Source: an uncultured Oscillospiraceae bacterium (GTDB lineage Bacteria > Bacillota > Clostridia > Oscillospirales > Ruminococcaceae). Taken from it: a stretch of DNA of 64,000 nucleotides. The position numbers and the translations under genes are program-made. How positions within the stretch are numbered: the stretch's first letter is position 1; every line of letters starts with the position of its first letter. Below, piece after piece: positions 37,296-45,389 of this stretch. The DNA lies in contig CAKSZX010000007.1 in assembly GCA_934526065.1 (NCBI GenBank), forward strand, positions 1 through 64,000, read 5' to 3'. The notes under the pieces are model-generated. The model worked only from the letters and a program-made list of their open reading frames with translations. It made no database searches and had not been told where the DNA came from.

Positions 37296-38141
37296 TCAAT
37301 TAGCTGAAACAACGCCGGCCAATGTGATTATTTCGTTTGCGTCGGCTGATGTTGCCCAGTCAAAGAACTTCTGTGCCCGTGCAGAAAGCCCTGTGTCCCG
37401 CTTTGTTACAAGCACGAATGGACGCTGGATTACATAGCTGCCGTCTTTAACTGTTTCCTCACTTGGTGTAACGCCGCCTACGCTTACAGCCTTAACGGTG
37501 TCTTTTATTGATGCAAGTGATGCATAGCCGATTGCGTCCGGGTTCTGTGCCACTGTTGTGATAACATCCCCTGTTGATGAAAGTTCCTGGCGATATTTGC
37601 AAGCGTCTTTTGTATCTGTGATAGATTCAAAACCGTCACGGGTACCTGAACCTGCCTCACGGCCTATAAGAACGATTTCGGCGTCTTTGCCGCCAACCTC
37701 TTTCCAGTTTGTGATTTCACCTGTGTAAATCTTTGCGATTGTTTCAACATCCAAATCGCTTACGGTATTTTCCGGGTTTACAATGATTGCGATACCGTCG
37801 TAAGCAAGTGTTGTGCCTACAAGGCCGCTTGCAACTTCATCATCTTTCAAAGCTCTTGATGAAAGGCCTATATCGCATCTGCCCTCGGATACGGCCTTAA
37901 TGCCTGAGCCGGAACCTGTTGGGTTGTATGTAAATGTGATGCCTGTGTCCTGCCGGAAAGCCTCGCCCAAAGCACCGATTACCTTTTCCATTGATGTTGA
38001 ACCGTCTGTTGCAACGGAACCTGTAACTGTTTCGCCCCGGCCGCCTTTGCTCTGTGACCGTGAATTGTCACTTGTCGAGCAAGCTGTGAAGACAATAGCC
38101 GCAACCAAAGCAGTCATAATAACAGCAATTATTTTTTTCAT
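37296..38141 (-). CDS. pstS: Phosphate-binding lipoprotein PstS
   Basis: 281 residues from ATG 38141 (GGAGGG upstream). Lipoprotein signal with lipobox VFTAC; phosphate-loop blocks GSTSMEKV, GSGSGIKAVSEGRCDIGLSSR and GREAGSGTRDGFE. Surface receptor of the high-affinity phosphate transporter. Confidence 0.96.
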   Translation of the reverse strand: MKKIIAVIMTALVAAIVFTACSTSDNSRSQSKGGRGETVTGSVATDGSTSMEKVIGALGEAFRQDTGITFTYNPTGSGSGIKAVSEGRCDIGLSSRALKDDEVASGLVGTTLAYDGIAIIVNPENTVSDLDVETIAKIYTGEITNWKEVGGKDAEIVLIGREAGSGTRDGFESITDTKDACKYRQELSSTGDVITTVAQNPDAIGYASLASIKDTVKAVSVGGVTPSEETVKDGSYVIQRPFVLVTKRDTGLSARAQKFFDWATSADANEIITLAGVVSAN

Positions 38142-38211
38142 ATTGTTTCTCCCTCCGAGATAGCCCCAACATTGGGGTTTGTTTGTATTTGCTTTTCGCT
38201 TTACGGTTAAT

Positions 38212-38266
38212 ATTATAGTTTCCCTTTGTAAAATCAAAAAGATTTTTACTGTCAAGTTTATGTTAA
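38212..38266 (-). promoter_or_regulatory. pst promoter with Pho box
   Basis: Minus strand: TTAACA (38266-38261) and TTGACA (38255-38250) repeat at 11-base spacing, as in Firmicutes PhoP sites; then a weak -35 TTTTTG (38240-38235), 17 bases, -10 TATAAT (38217-38212). Weak -35 plus adjacent box fits activation by PhoB. Confidence 0.65.
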
Positions 38267-38283
38267 ATATTAAAACCCTTTTT

Positions 38284-38506
38284 GCACAATTATTTTACAA
38301 AACTCGGTGGTTTATACTCATATAAAACCTGTGATACACATATATTTTATATTTTTTAAAGGTTACATATAAGTTGTATTTTCCGAAAGTTCTGCTTTAA
38401 ATTTCGGCTAAATACATACACAATACATATAATTTGTATGTACAACAAATACACTTGTACTCTAATATTGCACAAAACATCTTTTGTTTTAGGTAAATAA
38501 TTGTGC
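38284..38506. repeat. Inverted repeat pair around an AT-rich spacer
   Basis: GCACAATTATTTTAC (38284-38298) and GTAAATAATTGTGC (38493-38506) face each other across about 195 AT-rich bases with further palindromes. No gene. May be paired operator sites or a small degenerate element. Confidence 0.4.
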
Positions 38507-38532
38507 GAGGCTACAATCTTTAAGTAAAGATA

Positions 38533-38560
38533 TTGACTATTTTAAAAAATGGGTTAAACT
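38533..38560 (+). promoter_or_regulatory. Promoter of leader ORF and M20 gene
   Basis: TTGACT (38533-38538), 16 bases, TAAACT (38555-38560). Confidence 0.5.
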
Positions 38561-38590
38561 GTTTGTAAAATACATTTTTGGAGATAGAAC

Positions 38591-38680
38591 ATGAGCGACC
38601 GCATAACCCGTTCCGCAATAAATCGGGATCTTACACGCTATAATTCCAGCACCGGCTGTGGGGGTTATCCCCATATATAA
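38591..38680 (+). CDS. Possible 29-residue leader peptide
   Basis: ATG at 38591 with TTGGAGA about 6 bases upstream; ends with CGGYPHI and a TAA inside the loop of an 8-bp hairpin. It lies between a promoter and the M20 gene, where leader peptides sit. No run of a single amino acid stands out, so it could also be chance. Too short for family assignment. Confidence 0.35.
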   Translation: MSDRITRSAINRDLTRYNSSTGCGGYPHI

Positions 38681-38704
38681 AAATAACCCCGAATAAAACC
38701 GGGG
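38661..38704 (+). promoter_or_regulatory. Mutually exclusive hairpins upstream of the M20 gene
   Basis: Stem 1 GGGGTTAT/ATAACCCC (38661-38668 with 38683-38690); stem 2 CCCCG/CGGGG (38687-38691 with 38700-38704). They share 38687-38690, so only one can form. No T run follows stem 2. Confidence 0.45.
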
Positions 38705-38751
38705 GCGGCAGGAAATAATAAATTTTAAATATTTTATAGGAGAACAAAAAA

Positions 38752-40116
38752 ATGAGTAACGAAAAAATATCATCGGTTAAAATAGATTCAATGGCGGCAG
38801 AGCTTACTTCTCTTGCCCGGGACATTTGGGAACACCCGGAGGTTGGCTACCACGAGTACCACGCATCAAAAGCCACGGCGGATTTTTTGAAAAAGCGGGG
38901 TTTTGATGTTGAACTTGGCGCATACAATATGCCTACGGCAATTCGTGCCGTTTGGGGCAAAGGCCACCCGGTAATCGGTTTTTGCGGCGAATACGACGCT
39001 TTGCCGGGTCTTTCACAAAAGGAGTGTTCTTCACAGTCGCCGGTTATGGCAGGCGCACCCGGCCACGGCTGCGGCCACAATCTTTTGGGCGTAGGCTGTG
39101 TTGCCGCCGCAATAGGTTTAAAAGCGGAGCTTGAAAATTCCGGCAAAGAGGGCACAGTAATTTACTACGGCTGCCCTGCGGAAGAACTTTTGACAGGTAA
39201 ACCTTGGATGGCAAAGGCCGGTGCATTTAAAGAATGTGACTTTACATTTGCATGGCACCCGGGTTCATCAAACCAAACAACGGTAGGTACTTTTACTGCC
39301 CTTGAAGGCGCAAAATTTATTTTCCATGGCAGAACGGCTCATGCGGCAGGCAACCCACAGGACGGCAGAAGCGCCCTTGACGCAGTTCAGCTTATGAATA
39401 TCGGCTCTGAATTTTTGCGTGAACATGTTACCGACGATGTGAGAATTCACTACACAATCCGTGACGGCGGTATGGCACCGAACATTGTGCCGGATTATGC
39501 GGTTGTGGAATACTTTATCCGTGCTCTTTCAAGAGAGGCCACCGTTGACGCTTACAACAGGGTTAAAGAGTGTGCCTACGGCGCCGCAAGAATGACAGGC
39601 ACAGAAGTTGAAATTATTCACACAGGCGGTTGCTACAACACTTTGCACAACTTGACCTTGGCGGAAATTTTGCAGAAAGTAAGCCGGGAAACACCTCTTT
39701 GTAATTGGACAGAGGAGGAAATTAAGTTTGCAGACGAACTTAACCACAACGCACCAAACTATTACGAAGGTGCAAAGCCCATTGATGACGAATTGAAACC
39801 TATTGCCCACACCAATGTGTACGGCTCCACTGACTACGGCGATGTTGAATACATTTGCCCGGGCATTATGCATTCGGAATGTACTTCCGCATCACTTGCC
39901 GGTTCACACACATGGCGAGTAACCGCCTCGGTTGGCTCCTCTATGGGTATGAAAGCAATGCTCCGTGCAGGTAAAATTCTTGCAGCCGGCGCATATGAAC
40001 TTATTTGTTCACCGGACTTGCAGAAGAAAGCTATTGACGAATGGAAAGCCGCCAAGGCAGGCAAAGAATATGTTTGCCCTATTGATGATTCCGTGGCCTA
40101 TCCTTATGAAAAATAA
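38752..40116 (+). CDS. M20-family amidohydrolase, AbgB-like
   Basis: 454 residues. M20 metal-site blocks FCGEYDALPG, GHGCGHNLLG, CPAEE and FAWHPGS; a dimerisation domain about 190-310 with GRTAHAAGNP; C-terminal GSTDYGDVEYICPG. The build and length match the B subunit of p-aminobenzoyl-glutamate hydrolase and related aminoacylases. AGGAG precedes ATG. Cytoplasmic, substrate not certain; no AbgA or AbgT gene is adjacent. Confidence 0.88.
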   Translation: MSNEKISSVKIDSMAAELTSLARDIWEHPEVGYHEYHASKATADFLKKRGFDVELGAYNMPTAIRAVWGKGHPVIGFCGEYDALPGLSQKECSSQSPVMAGAPGHGCGHNLLGVGCVAAAIGLKAELENSGKEGTVIYYGCPAEELLTGKPWMAKAGAFKECDFTFAWHPGSSNQTTVGTFTALEGAKFIFHGRTAHAAGNPQDGRSALDAVQLMNIGSEFLREHVTDDVRIHYTIRDGGMAPNIVPDYAVVEYFIRALSREATVDAYNRVKECAYGAARMTGTEVEIIHTGGCYNTLHNLTLAEILQKVSRETPLCNWTEEEIKFADELNHNAPNYYEGAKPIDDELKPIAHTNVYGSTDYGDVEYICPGIMHSECTSASLAGSHTWRVTASVGSSMGMKAMLRAGKILAAGAYELICSPDLQKKAIDEWKAAKAGKEYVCPIDDSVAYPYEK

Positions 40117-40187
40117 GAATTAACTTGTTGATATTTTATTTTAATATCGTATGTTAATATCTTATTGAATTATATATACTCCAAAGT

Positions 40188-40216
40188 AAAGAAAGCGGTT
40201 CTCCGCTTTCTTTATT
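40188..40216 (+). terminator. Intrinsic terminator
   Basis: AAAGAAAGCGG/CCGCTTTCTTT stem followed by ATTTTT. The next 550 bases (40217-40770) are AT-rich without a supported gene; a 128-codon minus-strand frame crosses this terminator and lacks a ribosome binding site. Confidence 0.85.
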
Positions 40217-40773
40217 TTTGCGGATTTTTACAGCTTGCGGGCTTATTGAAAAAACCAACAGGAGAAATAAAGCCAATATACTTACTAAAACACAAAAATT
40301 AAAAATTCTTGATGCCGCAACACCAAGAATTTTCAAAATTACACAGAAATTAAAATAGATTTCATATTTTGTTGTGAACTGTACGGTTTTGTGCGCCAAA
40401 CACTTTTTACTGATATAGACAAAACCTCGGTACGGTAGCGTCAAGAAAGTTTTATAAAATATCGCAAAAGGTATATAGATATTGTTCAAAAGACTTCTTG
40501 TGCTGTCAGCATACACAAACAAAATACAACCGATAATCAATGATTACTCATTATTTATTGTTTGTATTATTAGGCATTAAATTTTATGTATACCTATTTC
40601 AATTTTTTGGTATGAAAATATATGAATTGGTGAAATTTTGGTAAAACCTTACATTTATCTCCAAATTTTTCAGAAATTTAAGTATACTCAAAATAACATG
40701 GGCAAGAGGTTATATGTTTGATATTTCCCATGTCCCACATGTTTCAAATTTAATATGGCTTCCCCCGTTGAAT

Positions 40774-40802
40774 TTGACATTTTTGCGATATGGCGATATA
40801 AT
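40774..40802 (+). promoter_or_regulatory. Consensus sigma-A promoter
   Basis: TTGACA (40774-40779), 17 bases, TATAAT (40797-40802): perfect consensus. Drives the gene at 40872; leader about 63 bases with AAGGAG before the ATG. Confidence 0.85.
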
Positions 40803-40871
40803 AATCACTACATTATGTAGATTAGATTACTATATTACAACAATTTTTTTTAAAAGAAAGGAGATCCTAAA

Positions 40872-41891
40872 ATGAAACCATCTAGAAAGGATATAAAGGA
40901 TTTATTTATACTTAGAAATTCGGTACTCAATACCTCCGATGAAGGTAATAATGCAAAAAAAAGTTTTAGGTGGAGGGCTCCATCATTTAATTTGTGTAAT
41001 CCATCTAAAAGGATTAAATTCTATTGCAAAAGTTTTCCTAATTATTATTATTCTGGAATTTCTTTTATAGTATTATTTATTATATTCGCTATATCTTCTA
41101 TATGTTACAAAAAATCACTTATTTGTTCTGCTGTTTTAGCTATTGCAACACTTATAGCCGCTATTTTCTTTATACACAGTACCCCCGGACTAATAACACA
41201 AAACTATATAAAAGGAATAGCTGACGAAACAGACAACTCACATATTAATAAAGATACTGTAAAAGAGGACGCAAAAACAATAGCCATTATTTCCGAAATA
41301 TTATCCATTCCGGTGGATGACATAGAAAATATATATTTTAGTGGCACTATTTTTGCGTCATTACGAGAGCATTCATATAACATATTTAAATTTATACTCA
41401 ACAATATACTTACAATTTTACCATCTGTTTATTTAGGCAAATATGTTATACCAAGTGATATTCTAAAAGGGCTTTTTGAAAAAAACTCTTTATCACTTTG
41501 GGTTGAGGGGATAATTTATTTTACAATAATCACTTTGTTCTTATATTTTGCATTCTTAATACTACTATATATGCTAGAAGCACTACTTCGCAGCAAAATA
41601 GATAACCGAATTTATTATGCCATACGACGCTTCAATTTGAACAAAGATAAATTTTCCTTTGAAAATATTAAAGACGATTATCAAAAATTTAAAGATGACA
41701 TAAAAAAAGAACTTCCAAACGAAAAGAAAGAAGGCCAAGACAAAGAGGATAATAAAGACGAAAAACCACCTGTAAAAGAAGAGAACCATAACATCGCCCA
41801 ACGGTCAAGCTCCAATAAAACAAATATCGTTGACACAGAAACTAACCCCACAACCGACAGCGACACCCCACCACAGACGGATAACAAATAA
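40872..41891 (+). CDS. Unknown membrane protein with long hydrophilic tail
   Basis: 339 residues, no family recognised. Hydrophobic segments near 56-75, 79-101, 175-195 and 212-240; between them a soluble stretch with EDAKTIAIISEILSIPVDDIE; the last 85 residues are charged then Thr/Asp/Pro/Asn-rich. It is markedly more AT-rich, with ATA/AAA/TTA codons, than genes on either side, which suggests recent acquisition. Strong own promoter and terminator. Lies divergent in function but convergent with the abundant SipW-signal gene next to it. Confidence 0.6.
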   Translation: MKPSRKDIKDLFILRNSVLNTSDEGNNAKKSFRWRAPSFNLCNPSKRIKFYCKSFPNYYYSGISFIVLFIIFAISSICYKKSLICSAVLAIATLIAAIFFIHSTPGLITQNYIKGIADETDNSHINKDTVKEDAKTIAIISEILSIPVDDIENIYFSGTIFASLREHSYNIFKFILNNILTILPSVYLGKYVIPSDILKGLFEKNSLSLWVEGIIYFTIITLFLYFAFLILLYMLEALLRSKIDNRIYYAIRRFNLNKDKFSFENIKDDYQKFKDDIKKELPNEKKEGQDKEDNKDEKPPVKEENHNIAQRSSSNKTNIVDTETNPTTDSDTPPQTDNK

Positions 41892-41913
41892 ATACATACA
41901 AATTTTAGCATAT

Positions 41914-41947
41914 AAAACTGCCTCGGCTATTTGCCGAGGCAGTTTTT
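41914..41947. terminator. Bidirectional intrinsic terminator
   Basis: AAAACTGCCTCGG/CCGAGGCAGTTTTT, shared by the convergent genes on both sides. Confidence 0.92.
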
Positions 41948-41974
41948 ATGCAACCAAATATTTTTATTTCAAAA

Positions 41975-43081
41975 TTATGTTGTAGGGAGAGTACATCTAT
42001 TGGTTACTTCAATCGGGTACAAATTAGCACCGATTGTATAAATCTTGCTATCTTTTGTAATCGGATTAGAATTTGCGTACAATGCAGTATTTGTATCAAT
42101 TGTTACATCTGTAATCTTATAGTATGTTACACCATTGATTACAACGGTTTCAGTACCAACTGTTGCAGATGTCAAGTCAACAGGAGCAGTTGATGTTTCC
42201 TTAATTTTTGTCACAGCTGTTTCAGAATTGTTACTGTCAAGTTTCCATTCACAGCTCAAAGCCCACTTGCCGTTATTCAAATCTGCAAATGTAGTGTTGT
42301 TACATGTGTTATCTTCACCTTCAAGCCACAGACGAACAACTACTTTATAATAAGTGCTTTTATTCCGTGTAGCATTCAACTCAAAAGATTGATTATATGT
42401 AACGCTACCCAATGCAGTTGTAGAAGTAACAGCTTCATTGGTTGTGAAGTTGCCTGCTCCATCTACCGTGTAAATTGCTTTCAACTCGCCCAATTCATTA
42501 GCAGTTGGAGCTGTATCTGTTATATCCTGTGCAAATACAGCAACACGGAATGTTTTCTGCGGGTCGCTTGTAGCATTAAAGCTGAGACCAAGGTCTGTAA
42601 GTTTGACTTTTAAATCACTGCCTGTGCCGTTAACCGCTTTTAATTGGAAAACATAGTCAATGTAACCGACTGCACCCGTTGTTCCATAGTTTGTGTTGAA
42701 ATCTGTTTTGTCGGCAGCATCGTAAGCAATCCAGCTGTCAGTTTTGGTATCACCGTCACCTTTAACATTATCTGTTTTGGAATAGAAGAAGTCCTTACCG
42801 TTAACAGTAGAAACAGGCTGGAGCAAACCGGATACATCCTGCACTAATGCAGTTGTAAAATCTGAATCTGCCTTCTTTGCTATTGAATCAAGTGTGTCAC
42901 CGGTAATAAACAAGTTATTCCGTACGGTAGCAGTGAAGTTCATACCTGTTGCAGTAACCTTACTGTTAACAGCAAACCAAGCGTAAGTTGATGTGCCCAA
43001 GGAAATTGCCGCAACCAAAACCATTGCTATAGCTGCTGCCAACTGCTTTTTCAAGCCGCTGACTGTTTTGTTTTTTTCCAT
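41975..43081 (-). CDS. SipW-signal secreted protein, probably abundant
   Basis: 368 residues from ATG 43081 (GGAGG 7-8 bases upstream); the frame extends upstream without a start signal. Signal SGLKKQ, hydrophobic core, GTSTYAWFAVNS. Shared blocks LLQPVSTVNGKDF and LWLEGEDNTC with the paralogues of the 5.4-8.8 kb operon. The mature part is acidic and Thr/Asn/Asp-rich with few Met or Cys. Codons are strongly biased (GTT, GCA, ACA, GAA, AAC), unlike its low-bias neighbours, which suggests a major product. No SipW gene is adjacent, so the peptidases of the first operon would have to process it. Confidence 0.78.
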   Translation of the reverse strand: MEKNKTVSGLKKQLAAAIAMVLVAAISLGTSTYAWFAVNSKVTATGMNFTATVRNNLFITGDTLDSIAKKADSDFTTALVQDVSGLLQPVSTVNGKDFFYSKTDNVKGDGDTKTDSWIAYDAADKTDFNTNYGTTGAVGYIDYVFQLKAVNGTGSDLKVKLTDLGLSFNATSDPQKTFRVAVFAQDITDTAPTANELGELKAIYTVDGAGNFTTNEAVTSTTALGSVTYNQSFELNATRNKSTYYKVVVRLWLEGEDNTCNNTTFADLNNGKWALSCEWKLDSNNSETAVTKIKETSTAPVDLTSATVGTETVVINGVTYYKITDVTIDTNTALYANSNPITKDSKIYTIGANLYPIEVTNRCTLPTT

Positions 43082-43149
43082 AAAACTTATCCTCCGTTTT
43101 ATTATTTTATTTAGGCTTTTCGCCTTTTTTCCGTTAAAATTTCGCCGTT

Positions 43150-43285
43150 TGCCTACACGCGATGTCAATTTACAATTAACATACCCGCTTTTGCCGGGGC
43201 ACATGGCCTTTGGCAGTATATGCCCCCATAAAAGCGGATACTTTCGGCAAAAGCCGCAAGCCCTTTGGAGGTGATTTTTGAGTTT
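43150..43285 (-). promoter_or_regulatory. Structured 5-prime leader of the abundant SipW-signal gene
   Basis: Minus strand: outer stem GCTTTTGCCG/CGGCAAAAGC (10 bp, perfect), inner GGGGCA/TGCCCC, innermost GCC-AAA-GGC. I do not recognise a riboswitch class; c-di-GMP-I and -II consensus elements are not visible. It may stabilise the transcript or hold a ligand. Confidence 0.45.
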
Positions 43286-43477
43286 GTTTTACGGTGATGT
43301 TATTTGTTTTTAACTGTGCCTGCAAAGCAGATACAATTTTAACGGATATATATTTAATCGGGGTTGTGGCGCCCGACTAAACCGAACTTAACTTGCGGCC
43401 ATTTTTAACGCCCCGCCGCCGGGGCGATAGGTGGCAAAACTACTCCCTTAGAGAGCCTATTTTATGATTTTTACGAT

Positions 43478-43561
43478 GACGGTTTTACAGCGGAAAGTTG
43501 AGCAACCCTCCCGGTGTTCGCTAAATGCTCACACCACCCTCCCTTGCACAAGGAGGGCAAG
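43478..43561 (+). repeat. Family B repeat, copy 2 (right flank of DUF559 gene)
   Basis: GACGGTTTTACAGCGGAAAG, ACCCTCCCGGTGTTCGC, CACCCTCCCTTGCACAAGG. Same orientation and nearly same sequence as 44123-44215. Confidence 0.8.
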
Positions 43562-43605
43562 TTCTGCTGTCTGCTCGGCTTGTTATTTTATAGCGGATAG
43601 CAAAT

Positions 43606-43983
43606 TCAAAGAATTCGCCCAAGGCTATCAATTCTCGCTTTGACAACCAAATCTATATATTCACACACACCGACGAAATTATTATTAACTTCGTTATTCG
43701 GTATGCGAAGAACAAACAATCCAAACTTTTTTAATTCTTCTGTTCGCCGAGTATCTTCCCGAATATTTTTATCTTCAAAATGTTGGAAGCCGTCAAGTTC
43801 GACCACCAGCTTTGCCGTCGGGCAGTAGAAGTCGACAATGTAATTTGAGATAACTCTTTGCCTATAAAACTTTACAAAATACGAATGCAGAAAATCATAC
43901 CAAAGATGTCTTTCCTCTTTTGTCATTCGCTTGCGTAGGCTTTGTGCTACATGAGCCATTTTTTTATTATACTTACCCTGCAT
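43606..43983 (-). CDS. DUF559 endonuclease-like protein
   Basis: 125 residues from ATG 43983 with GGAG 10 bases upstream. DUF559 blocks: LRKRMTKEERHLWYDFL, FYRQRVISNYIVDFYCPTAKLVVELDGFQHF and the C-terminal GLFVLRIPNNEV. The Asp/Glu-x-Asp core (VDFYC, VVELDG) is the vestige of the PD-(D/E)XK/Vsr-like fold. The gene is enclosed by dispersed repeats, two of them direct repeats, and interrupts the SipW-signal/PilZ locus. Function of the family is not established. Confidence 0.87.
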   Translation of the reverse strand: MQGKYNKKMAHVAQSLRKRMTKEERHLWYDFLHSYFVKFYRQRVISNYIVDFYCPTAKLVVELDGFQHFEDKNIREDTRRTEELKKFGLFVLRIPNNEVNNNFVGVCEYIDLVVKARIDSLGRIL

Positions 43984-44068
43984 AATAAAATTCTCCGTTA
44001 TGGAAATAAAATCAGTGACATCCAAGTTCAATACCTTAGGCTCCATTGTACCCACAGGGCATAACATT

Positions 44069-44111
44069 CAAAGGGAGCTGGCGGCGTTAGCCGTCTGAGG
44101 GGTTGTCTTGC
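44069..44111 (+). repeat. Family C repeat, copy 2
   Basis: GGGAGCTGGCGGCGTTAGCC then GTCTGAGGGGTTGTCTTGC, at the 5-prime side of the DUF559 gene. Confidence 0.8.
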
Positions 44112-44122
44112 AATTTTCAACC

Positions 44123-44215
44123 GATGACGGTTTTACAGCCGGAAAGTTATTTCAACCAACCCTCCCGGTGTTCGCTAAACGCTCACACCACCCTCCCTTG
44201 CACAGGGAGGGCAAG
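44123..44215 (+). repeat. Family B repeat, copy 3 (left flank of DUF559 gene)
   Basis: Direct repeat of 43478-43561 with about 90 percent identity by eye over the common 75 bases; slightly longer through an ATTTCAACC insertion. Confidence 0.8.
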
Positions 44216-44330
44216 TTTGTAATTTATTTGATAGCAATAAATTATTTCGATTGCTTTAAATAATCTTTTCCTCACGCCTTTGGCGTGTCACTTGCCACTG
44301 CATTAGAAAACATATAGGAAGCATACCCCC

Positions 44331-45374
44331 TTACTGTGTACTGTAATCATCCTTATTTCTTCTTGTATCCCAAGTTACGTCGCCGTAGCCGTAGTAGCCC
44401 TTGTTACCGGCTTCGTTACCGGCGGCGTCGATAGGTTTGTCACCTGTAAGGGTATCCTTAATATCTTTAACAAACTTATACAGCAAGTTGGTTTCATCTT
44501 CATAGTCGGCGTCAATAGTCATGCTGAACTGCACACTGCCGCCGATTATCTTATCAACACACTCCGGGTCGTCCCCCTCCATCCAAATTACAACGGTGTA
44601 CTTGTCCACATTGCCCACAAGGAAATTTTCCTCGTGATATGAACAAACCACCCTGTCGGATTCAAAGGCAGTTGTGCCCGGTTCCCGATTGCCGTCCCGG
44701 GCGGCCTTGGCATAAACCGTTGGCTTGCCGTTGCGGTAAACCGCAACACGAACGGCATCTTCCGCCCCTTTTGAGGCAGAATCCAAAGTTACCCTTGCTA
44801 TGTAGCCCACATCCTCCTTGCCGGCATTGCGGACATAGTAGGTGTAAGCCATGTAATTATCGCCGTTGTGCCCACCGTCTATACTGTCAAGATTTGTGGG
44901 CAGAGAGTCAACGGAAATATTGGTTGCGTCTTTTACCGTGGCGGCGGTAAGCCTTGCGGTTGCGCCGTTGAAATCGCCGTTTTCGGATATTGCTATGCCC
45001 TTGCGGTACAGCTCCAAACGGTTTAAGTTTATGGTGAAATTACCCATTTTTTCCTGAGAAAAGGCCAATATGAAAAGAATACACACCAAAAATAGCGCAG
45101 ACAAAAGCAATTTTTGCATAAAGTCCAGTCGCAAAAGTGCCGCCGCCAAACTGCGGCGCCTGCGGTGAGGCATATACATGCTGACGATTTTGTCCTCGTC
45201 GATTTCTTCCCCGTCCTCACCCATTATTTCTTCAAGCTCTTTGATGCGAATTATCTGTTCCGTGTCTTTTTTCTTGTGGCCAAAGGGGGTTTTTCTCTTT
45301 TTTGAAGTTTTACCCTCCGGCTCAGGGGGAACGGCCTGCCGGGTTTGTTCCCGATTTAACTTGTCATCATTCAT
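44331..45374 (-). CDS. Membrane-anchored paralogue of the SipW-signal proteins
   Basis: 347 residues. First 85 residues are cytosolic, basic and low-complexity (KKRKTPFGHKKK), then one membrane segment (about 88-106), then an extracytoplasmic domain ending with IWMEGDDPECVDKI, the same [WL]xEGxDxxC block as in the secreted set. It lacks the AWF cleavage signature, so it should stay in the membrane. It lies 15 bases after the PilZ gene and probably shares its transcript. A C-terminal Gly/Tyr/Asn-rich tail follows. Confidence 0.65.
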   Translation of the reverse strand: MNDDKLNREQTRQAVPPEPEGKTSKKRKTPFGHKKKDTEQIIRIKELEEIMGEDGEEIDEDKIVSMYMPHRRRRSLAAALLRLDFMQKLLLSALFLVCILFILAFSQEKMGNFTINLNRLELYRKGIAISENGDFNGATARLTAATVKDATNISVDSLPTNLDSIDGGHNGDNYMAYTYYVRNAGKEDVGYIARVTLDSASKGAEDAVRVAVYRNGKPTVYAKAARDGNREPGTTAFESDRVVCSYHEENFLVGNVDKYTVVIWMEGDDPECVDKIIGGSVQFSMTIDADYEDETNLLYKFVKDIKDTLTGDKPIDAAGNEAGNKGYYGYGDVTWDTRRNKDDYSTQ

Positions 45375-45389
45375 GGAAACACGCCCCTG

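Noticed and set aside
40154..40540. 128-codon minus-strand frame behind the M20 gene
   Set aside because: No ribosome binding site, reads through a clear terminator stem, no recognisable domain. Hydrophobic stretches reflect AT-rich DNA.
43150..43285. c-di-GMP riboswitch before the surface-protein gene
   Set aside because: An attractive idea given the PilZ gene, but the conserved core of neither class I nor class II is present.
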